From Clostridia bacterium (GTDB lineage: Bacteria > Bacillota > Clostridia > TANB77 > UBA1234), in the NCBI GenBank assembly GCA_900753135.1, contig CAADXZ010000061.1, positions 1-7,862 on the forward strand: DNA of 7,862 nucleotides. Reading direction: 5' to 3'. The translations under genes and the position numbers were made by a program. This document shows positions 1 to 6,880 of the stretch, piece after piece. The number at the start of each line of letters is the position of its first letter. The stretch's first letter is position 1. A model generated the notes under the pieces. That model saw nothing but the letters and a program-made list of their open reading frames with translations, did not search any database and had not been told where the DNA came from.

Positions 1-1
1 C

Positions 2-96
2 TATATTAATTATCAATCTGTGTCGTTATCTATTATTCTCGTTATATTAATTATCAGTCTGTGTCGTTATCTATTATTCTCGTTATATTAATTATC
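2..96. repeat. 41-bp tandem repeat, about 2.3 copies
   Basis: Two full 41-bp copies lie at 2-42 and 43-83 and differ at a single base (A at 16, G at 57). A third copy starts at 84 and matches for 13 bases. After that, TATATTAAT recurs at 97 and TCTCGT at 105-110, as if the third copy had lost its middle. The array reaches the left edge, so its true copy number is unknown. The TAA stop of the minus-strand MATE gene (88-90) is inside the partial copy, so the last residues of that protein are encoded by repeat-derived DNA. There are no spacers of CRISPR type. It could be an intergenic minisatellite; the function is unknown. Confidence 0.85.
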
Positions 97-1434
97 TATA
101 TTAATCTCGTCATCAGCTGGCCATGATTTTCTAAGGGCCACATAAGAAATCAGAAAGTTGGCAAACCAGCCTGCTGGTACAGCGAGCCATACATATTCAA
201 TGCCAAAACGTGGAGCACATAAAAGGGCAACCAACAGACGGATTGCAAGGTTAACCATATTGGCAGTAAGAAATGGCCGCATGATTCCAAGTCCACGAAG
301 AACACCATCTGTTGCCATCTTGATACCCATAAAGATGAAAAAATAACCAAGCCATCTCATATAATCACCAGACACCTGATATGCTAAATCAGTTCCGTCT
401 TTTCCTAAAAACAACGATGAAATCTGCGTATGTAATGTTTCAATAACTATGAATGCTAGAACTGCAAAACATACGTCTAACACAAGTGCAGCGTGGTATC
501 CTTTTTTAATACGCTGGCTCTGCTTTGCTCCCAGATTCTGGGAAACATATGGCGAAACTGCATTTCCAATAGATACAAAGATTAATGAAAAAACATTTTC
601 AACTCTCATTGTTGCCGAATATCCCGCAAGGGCCTGTGTACCGAAGGGATTTACAACCGCCTGTACTATCATCATGCCAATGGATACTGTTGACTGCTGT
701 AAAACAGATGGTACAGCAATTCGAAGCATAGAAGACAGCTCCTGTCTGTCAAACCAGTTAAAGCTGCATTCATATCTACGCATCCTGTGAAGGAATATCA
801 GTAGTGAAAACACAGCCGAAATCCCCTGTGCAATAAGTGTTGCAAGTGCTGCACCAAACACTCCAAGACCTAAGCCAGCCACCATCCATAAATCCATAAT
901 AATATTCAGTATAGAAGAAAATATCAGAAGTCCCAACGGAATCTTCGACTCACCGATTGAAGTAAACATCGTTGAAAGAATATTGTACATAAACAGAAAC
1001 GGAAAACCAACAAAATAAACACGCAGATATAATACTGCATCATCCAATATATCAGCAGGAGTCTGCAATGCACTCAACATTATATTAGAAAAACAAAAAC
1101 CAAATATGCCAAGAAATATGCTTAATATCAAAAAGCTGAGCAATGATGTTGACACAATTGTTTTCATCTTACTATAATCCCTGGCACCAAAGTACCGGCT
1201 CACAAGCACCCCGGCACCTACACCAGCACCAAGTGCTACACATATAAATACATTCGTAAGTGCAGCGCAGGCACCTACCGCTGCGAGTGCAGATGAGCCG
1301 ACAAACTGACCAACTATTATTGAATCAGCCATATTATATACCTGCTGGAAAAAACTTCCCAGAATCATAGGCATTGCAAATATTGTCAGCGCTTTTAGAG
1401 GCGCATCTGTGATTAAATATTCATCCTTTGACAT
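88..1434 (-). CDS. MATE family multidrug/cation antiporter
   Basis: This encodes a 448-residue inner-membrane efflux pump of the MATE family, which exports drugs or metabolites in exchange for H+ or Na+; the substrate cannot be told from sequence. The family hallmark QQVYNMADSIIVG is at residues 30-42, in the first helix after a short cytoplasmic N-terminus. About twelve hydrophobic segments form two MatE-like halves (roughly 15-180 and 240-410), and the length is normal for the family. The start is placed at 1434 rather than at the ATG at 1470, because GGAGG sits 9 nt before ATG-TCA-AAG, whereas the upstream ATG has no ribosome binding site and would add 12 untypical residues. It lies 84 bp downstream of the Fic gene on the same strand, with no terminator visible between them, so cotranscription is possible. 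The last codons fall in the 41-bp repeat array. Confidence 0.93.
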   Translation of the reverse strand: MSKDEYLITDAPLKALTIFAMPMILGSFFQQVYNMADSIIVGQFVGSSALAAVGACAALTNVFICVALGAGVGAGVLVSRYFGARDYSKMKTIVSTSLLSFLILSIFLGIFGFCFSNIMLSALQTPADILDDAVLYLRVYFVGFPFLFMYNILSTMFTSIGESKIPLGLLIFSSILNIIMDLWMVAGLGLGVFGAALATLIAQGISAVFSLLIFLHRMRRYECSFNWFDRQELSSMLRIAVPSVLQQSTVSIGMMIVQAVVNPFGTQALAGYSATMRVENVFSLIFVSIGNAVSPYVSQNLGAKQSQRIKKGYHAALVLDVCFAVLAFIVIETLHTQISSLFLGKDGTDLAYQVSGDYMRWLGYFFIFMGIKMATDGVLRGLGIMRPFLTANMVNLAIRLLVALLCAPRFGIEYVWLAVPAGWFANFLISYVALRKSWPADDEINIDN

Positions 1435-1477
1435 TATCTTATTCCTCCATAAATGTTCAAATAACAACATTACTATT

Positions 1478-1506
1478 AAGATATATTTTCTTTACATACG
1501 TTGCAA
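1478..1506 (-). promoter_or_regulatory. possible promoter for the MATE gene
   Basis: Read on the minus strand, TTGCAA (1506-1501) and TATCTT (1483-1478) are separated by 17 bp, each matching 4 of 6 consensus bases. The pair sits about 45 nt upstream of the chosen MATE start, in the gap after the Fic gene. The match is modest, and readthrough from the Fic gene is an alternative. Confidence 0.35.
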
Positions 1507-1518
1507 GTGGCATTTCTA

Positions 1519-2619
1519 TTACGATATTTTTTTCAGAATTTTTTTCTCATTTGTCTTTGAAAAATCACTTAACCGATAGGATCGAATTCGTGTCTTGACA
1601 ATAATTGGAATTAGCAAACCATTATTTACCAGCTTTGCACATCTATTAATAATCGTTTTGTTGGTTACACTAAGCATTTTACTTACTTCAATTGGTGTAA
1701 ACTCATATAATCGCTTTTTTAACAGAAATGCCAGGAATTCCTTTTCTTTTGCATTTAAATAAGAAAGGCTTCCGTCTAACTCATCGTTCTCGGATTCTTT
1801 TGATAATTCGTATACTTTTTTAGAATACAATTCCATCATTCTCAAAAAATAATTAACCCAAATTTCTGGATGAGGCGGATTTTCTCTTCCTGAATAATAC
1901 AATGCTGGCAATCCCATTTGCAGTGATGCGTAATACTCATTTGGATCATAAGCAAAATATTCTTCCAAAGAACCTATTCCGTTAAAACCATACCCATAAT
2001 AATCAAGGATATATCCTGACATTAATCTGGCGGTTCTTCCATTTCCGTCTTCGAATGGATGAATGGTAACCAATTGATAATGAACTATAGCAGCAATAAT
2101 TAGCGGATGGTCATCTGTAGTATTTACATATTCAACAAGTTCTTCCAATAAATCCGGAATATCAATATACTCTGGTGGAATATATTCCGCTGCTCCTGTT
2201 TCGGAATCATATACTGCAAATAACATTCCAGGCGGCATAGGGCCTCTTAAGCCTATCTTTTCTTTTGACGCACCTTTTTCAACCATTGCCTGCACTTCTA
2301 GAATCATTTCTTTTGAAAAACATTCTTTCTTTTTCAGCTTTTCTTCTAAAAAATTCAAAGCCAAAAAGTAATTTCGAACTTCCTGTTCTGGCTTTAAAAA
2401 ATGTTTGTGAGTATCACTATCAATAGCTTCATTGGCCTGTTTTTCAGTCAATGGATTTCCTTCAATCTTATTAGAAGCATAGGAACTTTTTTTCTTGGAG
2501 TTTTTTTTAAGTCTGTTTTTTGTAACAGGTGGCATTTCTATCGTGCTGAGAAAAAAACGGTTTTTGTCTATTTCCGATATTCTTTTTAAAATTTCATTTG
2601 TCAGAGAAACTTTAATCAC
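1519..2619 (-). CDS. Fic-domain AMP transferase with autoinhibitory helix and winged-helix C-terminus
   Basis: This encodes a 366-residue Fic protein, a family that usually transfers AMP from ATP to a target hydroxyl; some members also remove AMP. The core motif HPFEDGNGRTAR is at residues 187-198 with catalytic His187, and a flap segment ending in EYIPP lies just after 140. The N-terminal motif S-N-K-I-E-G-N (Ser49, Glu53, Gly54) fits the (S/T)xxxE(G/N) inhibitory helix, in which Glu contacts the arginine of the Fic motif. This makes it a class II Fic enzyme, inhibited in cis, with no separate antitoxin needed. Residues about 285-350 form a winged helix (TPIEVSKMLSVTNKTIINR), suggesting DNA binding or self-regulation. 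The start is GTG at 2619, because GGAGG lies 8 nt before it; the ATG at 2634 overlaps that site and would add only five residues. It may be a housekeeping, phage-defence or toxin-like enzyme; the target is unknown. Confidence 0.9.
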   Translation of the reverse strand: MIKVSLTNEILKRISEIDKNRFFLSTIEMPPVTKNRLKKNSKKKSSYASNKIEGNPLTEKQANEAIDSDTHKHFLKPEQEVRNYFLALNFLEEKLKKKECFSKEMILEVQAMVEKGASKEKIGLRGPMPPGMLFAVYDSETGAAEYIPPEYIDIPDLLEELVEYVNTTDDHPLIIAAIVHYQLVTIHPFEDGNGRTARLMSGYILDYYGYGFNGIGSLEEYFAYDPNEYYASLQMGLPALYYSGRENPPHPEIWVNYFLRMMELYSKKVYELSKESENDELDGSLSYLNAKEKEFLAFLLKKRLYEFTPIEVSKMLSVTNKTIINRCAKLVNNGLLIPIIVKTRIRSYRLSDFSKTNEKKILKKIS

Positions 2620-2645
2620 ATGTCCCACCTCCATTTCATTTCTTT

Positions 2646-2674
2646 ATTATATCGTTTTGCGAATTGTTTTTCCA
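2646..2674 (-). promoter_or_regulatory. promoter of the Fic gene
   Basis: On the minus strand a perfect TATAAT (2651-2646) lies 17 bp from TGGAAA (2674-2669), which matches 4 of 6 of the -35 consensus. It is about 27 nt upstream of the GTG start and its GGAGG site. Confidence 0.6.
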
Positions 2675-2683
2675 CTAAAATTA

Positions 2684-2703
2684 CACTATTTTTTCACTAT
2701 TTT
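2684..2703. repeat. pair of 9-bp direct repeats upstream of the Fic promoter
   Basis: CACTATTTT occurs at 2684-2692 and again at 2695-2703, an 11-bp period, beginning 10 bp upstream of the putative -35 of the Fic gene. One-turn spacing is what a dimeric regulator, for instance the Fic protein's own winged helix, would need. The repeats are AT-rich, so chance is possible. Confidence 0.4.
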
Positions 2704-2766
2704 CCATTACTCTGTTTCGCATTATATTTTTTTTCACATTAGAAACGTTTATCGCTAGGCTCACCT

Positions 2767-2802
2767 AAAAAAGCAGCAATGACATATTTAATCATTGCTG
2801 CT
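2767..2802 (-). terminator. rho-independent terminator on the minus strand
   Basis: AGCAGCAATGA (2772-2782) pairs perfectly over 11 bp with TCATTGCTGCT (2792-2802) around a 9-nt loop. On the minus strand the stem is followed by a run of six T (2772-2767). No intact minus-strand gene ends here, so it is orphaned, or it insulates the Fic promoter from transcription arriving from the right. Confidence 0.7.
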
Positions 2803-2909
2803 AAAGTAATGTTCCCTGGGGTAACCGAACCCACAACTGCCCCTTAGGAGAGCTCCAACCTATTGTCACTATCTGTCAAGCTCTGTAAAGCTCTGAAAGA
2901 TAGCTGATT

Positions 2910-3017
2910 ATGTCTTTTGACAAGGAATGTGAACTGACAAATGCTCATTTTCACAAAAATAAGAAGTATGAAGCGTCGGAGTATTGGAGGTATGAGTTAG
3001 GGGCAGGGGTGGATTAA
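2910..3017 (+). pseudogene. 35-codon ORF tail, unidentified
   Basis: A short frame from ATG 2910 to TAA 3015-3017 is followed 20 nt later by a strong hairpin terminator. The peptide is charged and aromatic-rich (it contains KKYEASEYWRYELGAGVD) and reads like the natural C-terminus of a larger protein. The frame is stopped upstream by TAG at 2901 and TAA at 2886, and no ribosome binding site precedes the ATG. I do not recognise the family. A 3' fragment of a gene lost by deletion is the most likely reading; chance is possible. Confidence 0.3.
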
Positions 3018-3031
3018 TCATTTTATTCCAA

Positions 3032-3100
3032 TTAGTTAAAGACGCTTGCATAAAACAAACTTTTATGCAGGCGTCTTTCGTTTCGTATTTTATTTGCCAT
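3032..3100 (-). pseudogene. MobC-like mobilisation protein, 5' remnant
   Basis: ATG at 3100 (minus strand) is preceded by GAAGGA 8 nt away and opens a 22-residue frame beginning MANKIRNERR, then ends at TAA 3034-3032. From memory, relaxosome accessory proteins of the MobC family in Clostridia conjugative elements often begin MANxxRN before their helix-helix core. That core is absent: after about residue 10 the frame runs into the hairpin at 3038-3078 and stops. Hairpins and direct repeats like those of an oriT lie directly upstream (3134-3265), the usual place for mobC. I infer a truncated gene left by excision or deletion of a mobilisable element. The short match makes this tentative. Confidence 0.4.
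3038..3078. terminator. strong bidirectional hairpin terminator
   Basis: An 18-bp stem (3038-3055 with 3061-3078), broken only by one G-T wobble, closes a 5-nt loop CAAAC. A-rich and T-rich flanks on the two arms (AAA before, TTT after) allow termination in both directions. On the plus strand it ends whatever produced the 2910-3017 frame; on the minus strand it lies inside the MobC-like remnant. Confidence 0.75.
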
Positions 3101-3133
3101 AGGTATTTCCTTCTTCAGGTGTATTTCGGGGTC

Positions 3134-3265
3134 TTAGGGTTCTCCCTAACAAGCTAAAAATTGATAAAAAAAGAAGCAGATCCCAAAGGATCGATTCATC
3201 AATTTTTCCGTAAGTGTCCGTACACTTACTGTGCTTGCTCATATACTAATCGATCATATACTAAT
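3134..3265 (-). other. oriT-like hairpin and repeat cluster
   Basis: Four elements lie in 132 bp. TTAGGG/CCCTAA (3134-3149) forms a 6-bp stem with a tetraloop. AAAAATTGAT (3156-3165) pairs with ATCAATTTTT (3198-3207), enclosing a GATCC/GGATC stem (3179-3192). GTAAGTGT/ACACTTAC (3210-3229) forms an 8-bp stem with loop CCGT. TCATATACTAAT is repeated at 3239-3250 and 3254-3265. GTAAGTG followed by CTTAC recalls the nick region of MOBQ-type plasmids such as pIP501, in which TAAGTG precedes the nick; the inner bases differ. Its place upstream of a MobC-like start on the minus strand fits an origin of transfer. No relaxase gene is present, so function is inferred. Confidence 0.4.
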
Positions 3266-3334
3266 TGTGTAAGAACAACTTTAAGCATAATATTTATATT
3301 ATTATACCATAGTTTGGAAAAATAAAAAATTATA

Positions 3335-3367
3335 TTTCATAAACGTTTCATAAAAGCTATGTAGAAT
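3335..3367 (+). promoter_or_regulatory. response-regulator box and promoter of the vex-like operon
   Basis: TTTCATAAA occurs at 3335-3343 and 3346-3354, perfect 9-bp copies with an 11-bp period. A -10-like TAGAAT lies at 3362-3367, and there is no good -35. This matches the layout of OmpR/PhoB-family activation, where two direct repeats one helical turn apart replace the -35 and end about 10 bp before the -10. The obvious candidate regulator is the VncR-like protein encoded 3.6 kb downstream. The start codon of the leader frame is 55 nt further on, with AAAGGAGG at 3407-3414. Confidence 0.6.
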
Positions 3368-3422
3368 ATTATTGAAAATAGTTATAAACTGCTATTGCGT
3401 AAAAATAAAGGAGGAAAAATTT

Positions 3423-3518
3423 ATGAAAAAAATAGTATAAAGAGGAGCATGCCTATTACTTACGTTATGTTTGAGCTTAAGTACAGTTGGGTGTAAGAAA
3501 ATAGAGAGGAGTAGTTAG
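3423..3518 (+). pseudogene. broken lipoprotein leader upstream of the permease
   Basis: A very strong AAAGGAGG lies 8 nt before ATG 3423. The frame reads MKKIV, then TAA (3438-3440), then continues in frame with RGACLLLTLCLSLSTVGC and KKIERSS to TAG 3516-3518. Ignoring the TAA, this is a classic lipoprotein signal peptide: positive N-terminus, hydrophobic stretch, and lipobox STVGC with Cys24 as the lipidated residue. Only about eight residues follow the cysteine, so the mature part is also missing. It was probably a lipoprotein, perhaps a MacA-like adaptor for the ABC exporter, reduced by deletion and a nonsense change (AAA or CAA to TAA). It ends 4 nt before the permease start. In S. pneumoniae the small peptide Pep27 is encoded at this position, but no similarity to it is seen. 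Confidence 0.65.
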
Positions 3519-3522
3519 GAAA

Positions 3523-4800
3523 GTGATTAAAAATGCTATAGCATATATTACAAGAAAGAGAAATAGAACTTTAATAATTTTTATCATATTAACTATAGTT
3601 CTTTCTTGTTTGTATTCTTGTTTAACAATAATGAAATCAAGCAATGAAATAGAAAAGACTTTATATGAAAGTTCTAATTCTTCAATTTCAATAACAAAAA
3701 AAGATGGTAAATATTTTAATGTTAATCAATTTAAAGATATTGAAAAATTAAAAGAAGTTGAAGAAATAATAATTCAATATGATGGATTAGCAAAACTAAA
3801 AGATGCTAAAGTAGTTAGCGGAGAACAAAGAATAAATAGAGAAGATTTATCTGACGAATTTAAGAATGTTGTTTCATTCGAAGCTACAAATAATACTAAA
3901 AGAAATATTTTGTTTAGTAGTGGAGTATTTACAATTAAAGAAGGTAAAAATATAGAAGAAAATGATAAGAATTCAATTATTGTTCATGAAGAATTTGCTA
4001 AACAAAATAATCTAAAATTAGGTGATGAAGTTAATCTTGAATTACTTGACATTGAAGAAAGTGGAAAAATAAAAAGTCATAAATTTAAAATTATAGGGAG
4101 CTTTTCTGGTAAAAAACAGGAAACATATACAGGATTATCTTCTGATTTTAGTGAAAATATGGTGTTTGTAGATTATTCAACAAGCCAAGAGATATTAAAT
4201 AAATCAGAAAATAACAAAATTGCAAATAAAATTTTAATGTATTCTAGTAGTGCAGAGTCTACAGACTTAGCCTTAAACAAATTGAAAGAGCTTAAGATTG
4301 ATGAGTCAAAGTATTTTGTTCAAAAAGATTCTAATGCATTTGAAGAGTCTTTAGAGTCAGTGAGTGGAATAAAACATATGATAAAAATAATGACTTATTC
4401 TATTATGTTAGGTGGGATTATTGTTCTTTCATTGATTTTGATTCTATGGTTACGAGAAAGAATTTATGAAATAGGTATATTTTTATCTATTGGAACATCT
4501 AAGATACAAATTATAATGCAATTTATATTCGAGTTAATATTCATATCGATACCAAGTATAATATCTTCCTTATTTTTAGGAAATGTATTGATAAAAGTAA
4601 TTGCAGGTGGATTAATTAACTCAGAGAACTCAATGATTTCTGGTGGAAATTTAATAAATGATAGTAGTTTTATGTTAAATATTACAACACTTGGACAAAG
4701 TTATTTAATATTAATAAGTATTATTGTTTTATCAGTTGTATTTGCTTCTTCATTAATATTAATCAAGAAGCCTAAAGAAATATTATCAAAAATAAGTTAG
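3523..4800 (+). CDS. vex1: ABC transporter permease, Vex1-like (FtsX/MacB type)
   Basis: This encodes a 425-residue membrane subunit of an ABC exporter. It has one N-terminal membrane segment (about 17-36), a large extracytoplasmic domain (about 38-285), and three C-terminal segments (about 288-310, 327-352, 393-415), the MacB/FtsX plan. After the second segment, RERIYEIGIFLSIGTSK (311-327) is the conserved cytoplasmic region that contacts the ATPase. The start MIKNAIAYITRK closely parallels that of the second permease in this operon (MIKNAFAYVTRK), so the two are paralogues likely forming a heterodimer. The start is GTG at 3523 with GAGAGGAG 11 nt upstream. The frame is intact, and the following gene begins 9 nt later. 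The family fits S. pneumoniae Vex1, an exporter of unsettled substrate linked to peptide or envelope stress. It is probably not functional alone, since its partner permease is interrupted. Confidence 0.85.
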   Translation: MIKNAIAYITRKRNRTLIIFIILTIVLSCLYSCLTIMKSSNEIEKTLYESSNSSISITKKDGKYFNVNQFKDIEKLKEVEEIIIQYDGLAKLKDAKVVSGEQRINREDLSDEFKNVVSFEATNNTKRNILFSSGVFTIKEGKNIEENDKNSIIVHEEFAKQNNLKLGDEVNLELLDIEESGKIKSHKFKIIGSFSGKKQETYTGLSSDFSENMVFVDYSTSQEILNKSENNKIANKILMYSSSAESTDLALNKLKELKIDESKYFVQKDSNAFEESLESVSGIKHMIKIMTYSIMLGGIIVLSLILILWLRERIYEIGIFLSIGTSKIQIIMQFIFELIFISIPSIISSLFLGNVLIKVIAGGLINSENSMISGGNLINDSSFMLNITTLGQSYLILISIIVLSVVFASSLILIKKPKEILSKIS

Positions 4801-4809
4801 GAGAAAATT

Positions 4810-5466
4810 ATGGAAATATTAGAAATAAAGAATGTATCATATAGTTATGCCAATTCTAAAGAAAAAGTTTTGTCAGGAGTAAATCAAAAATTTGAACTTG
4901 GGAAGTTTTATGCGATAGTAGGAAAGTCAGGAGCAGGAAAATCTACACTTCTTTCCTTACTTGCTGGACTTGATAAACCTCAAACAGGACAAATATTGTT
5001 TAAGAATGAAGATATACAAAAGAAAGGATATAGTAATCATAGAAAAAATAATATATCTTTAGTGTTTCAAAACTATAATTTAATAGATTATTTATCGCCG
5101 ATTGAAAATATTAGATTGGTGAATAAATCAGCAGATGAAGGTATCTTGTTTGAACTGGGCTTAGATAAAAAACAAATAAAAAGAAATGTTATGAAATTAT
5201 CTGGTGGACAGCAGCAAAGAGTAGCTATTGCCAGAGCATTGGTATCAGATGCTCCAATAATACTAGCTGATGAGCCTACTGGTAATCTAGACAGTGTTAC
5301 TGCTGGAGAAATAATTAATATATTAAAGACATTAGCTAAAGATAGAGATAAATGTGTAATAGTTGTAACACATAGTAAGGAAGTAGCAGATTCTGCAGAT
5401 ATCATTTTAGAACTAAGTGGTAAAAAGTTGAAAAAAGTAAATAAAATGAATTTGGAGGTTGAATAA
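4810..5466 (+). CDS. vex2: ABC transporter ATPase, Vex2-like (MacB/LolD type)
   Basis: This encodes a 218-residue cytoplasmic ATPase that would power the two flanking permeases. All motifs are intact: Walker A GKSGAGKST (38-46), Q-loop Gln87, signature LSGGQQQR (130-137), Walker B IILADEP (150-156), D-loop NLD (159-161) and switch His188. ADEPTGNLD is typical of the MacB/LolD/FtsE class that works with FtsX-like permeases. AGGAG overlaps the stop of the upstream permease and serves the ATG at 4810. Its TAA overlaps the ATG of the next permease by one base (TAATG), so translation is coupled. It is the best preserved gene of the module, and by itself would be a functional ATPase without a complete membrane partner. 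Confidence 0.95.
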   Translation: MEILEIKNVSYSYANSKEKVLSGVNQKFELGKFYAIVGKSGAGKSTLLSLLAGLDKPQTGQILFKNEDIQKKGYSNHRKNNISLVFQNYNLIDYLSPIENIRLVNKSADEGILFELGLDKKQIKRNVMKLSGGQQQRVAIARALVSDAPIILADEPTGNLDSVTAGEIINILKTLAKDRDKCVIVVTHSKEVADSADIILELSGKKLKKVNKMNLEVE

Positions 5467-6842
5467 TGATAAAAAATGCATTTGCTTATGTAACTAGAAA
5501 AAGCTTAAAATCAATAATTATTATGTTAGTCATTTTGGCTATGTCAACTTTAAGTCTTATAAGTTTATCTATTAAAGATGCTACGGACAGAGCTTCAAAA
5601 GAAACATTTGCTAATATAACAAATAGTTTTTCTATGGAGATAAATAGACAAGTAAATCCAGGAACACCTAGAGGTGGGGGAAATGTAAAAGGTGAAGATA
5701 TTAAAAAGATATCTCAAACAGATAGTATAGACTCTTATGTAAAAAGAATAAACAGTGTTGCAGATTTAGTTGATTATGATATTATTGAAACTCAAGAGAC
5801 TCTTGCGAATCAATCACCTGAAAGAGCGAAGAATTTTAAAAGAACAGTTATGTTAACTGGGGTTAACGACTCATCACAAGAAACAAAATTTGTATCAGGA
5901 GCATATAAATTAGTAGAAGGAAAGCATTTAGAAAATGAAGATAAAAATAAAATCTTAATGCATAAAGATTTGGCTGAAAAAAATAATCTTAAAGTTGGAG
6001 ATAAGATAAAAATAAAATCTAATTTATTTGATGCTGATAATGAGAAAGGTGCAGACGAAACAGTAGAAGTAGAAATTAAAGGTCTATTCGATGGGCATAA
6101 TAGCGGTGGAGTAAGTGCAGCACAAGAACTATACGAAAATACATTAATCACTGATGTTCATACAGCTGCTAAAGTTTATGGTAATACAGAAGATACAGCT
6201 GTATACCAGGATGCAACATTCTTTGTAAAAGGTGATAAGAATCTTGATAGTGTAATAAAAGATCTTGGGAAATGAGATATAAATTGGAGAGAATATAATT
6301 TGATTAAAAGTTCATCAAATTACCCTGCATTACAACAATCTATATCAGGTATCTACTCAATTTCAAATAAATTATTTGTTGGCTCATTAATATTTGCAGG
6401 AGTTGTAGTTTCATTATTATTATTCTTATGGATGAATGCTAGAAAGAAAGAAATAGCAGTATTACTATCATTAGGTATATCAAAATTAGAAATTTTTGGT
6501 CAATTCCTAATTGAGATGGTATTTATATCAATCCCCGCATTCGTTGGTTCTTATTTCTTAGCTCAATATACAGCTGATAAGCTTGGGAATAATATATTGA
6601 ATAAGGTTACTGGTGATATAGCTAAACAAATAGCTAGACAATCTGCATCTAGCCAATTAGGTGGTGGTGCAGAAGCTGAAGGATTTAACAAGACATTATC
6701 AAGTTTAGATATAAATGTATTACCTAAATTCATATTTTATGTAGTTATATTTATGAGTTTAGTACTGCTTGTATCTTTGATTATATCTTCTTTCAATATA
6801 TTAAGAAAGAATCCAAAAGAATTATTAATTGACAATAAATAA
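5466..6842 (+). pseudogene. vex3: ABC transporter permease, Vex3-like, interrupted by in-frame TGA
   Basis: The frame from ATG 5466 (GGAGG at 5454-5458) to TAA 6842 has 458 codons, the family's normal length, but codon 270 is TGA (6273-6275). No frameshift is present. The first part (1-269) has a membrane segment (about 18-36) and the outer domain; the second (271-458) has three membrane segments (about 304-323, 344-366, 422-444) and the ATPase-contact region NARKKEIAVLLSLG (324-337). Landmarks I recall from pneumococcal Vex3 are kept on both sides: NITNSFSM, TPRGGGN, HTAAK, KSSSNYPALQQSISG, QLGGGAEAEGF, KTLSSLDI. The TGA could come from TTA (Leu) or TGG (Trp) by one change. GGAGAG (6286-6291) lies 8 nt before an in-frame TTG (6300), so the second half might be restarted as a 180-residue protein. 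Loss of function is the likely outcome. Confidence 0.85.
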
Positions 6843-6877
6843 AATTTTTGGTGCTGAAAAGCACCAAAAATTTTTTT
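6841..6877 (+). terminator. rho-independent terminator after the permease operon
   Basis: A perfect 15-bp stem (6841-6855 with 6860-6874) closes a GAAA tetraloop and is followed by a T run to 6877. It starts at the last base of the permease TAA and separates the exporter genes from the two-component genes. The A-rich left arm may also let it work on the minus strand. Confidence 0.92.
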
Positions 6878-6880
6878 GCT

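Noticed and set aside
2..96. CRISPR array
   Set aside because: The copies are contiguous with a 41-bp period and have no unique spacers or palindromic repeat.
158..790. Plus-strand frames opposite the MATE gene
   Set aside because: They lie antisense to a clear membrane transporter and have no supporting start signal.
2803..2905. Riboswitch or structured RNA around GGGGTAACCGAACCC and the AGCTCTG repeats
   Set aside because: Only short stems can be drawn and no known riboswitch core is recognisable.
3449..3496. 15-residue ORF starting at ATG 3449
   Set aside because: Its GAGGAG is only about one base from the ATG, and the frame overlaps the better-supported lipoprotein leader.
3423..3518. 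Pep27-like signalling peptide
   Set aside because: The position is right, but the encoded sequence is a lipoprotein signal peptide and not a charged Pep27-like peptide.
5088..6151. Minus-strand frames of about 105-113 codons opposite the ATPase and second permease
   Set aside because: They are antisense shadows of conserved genes, without ribosome binding sites or recognisable domains.
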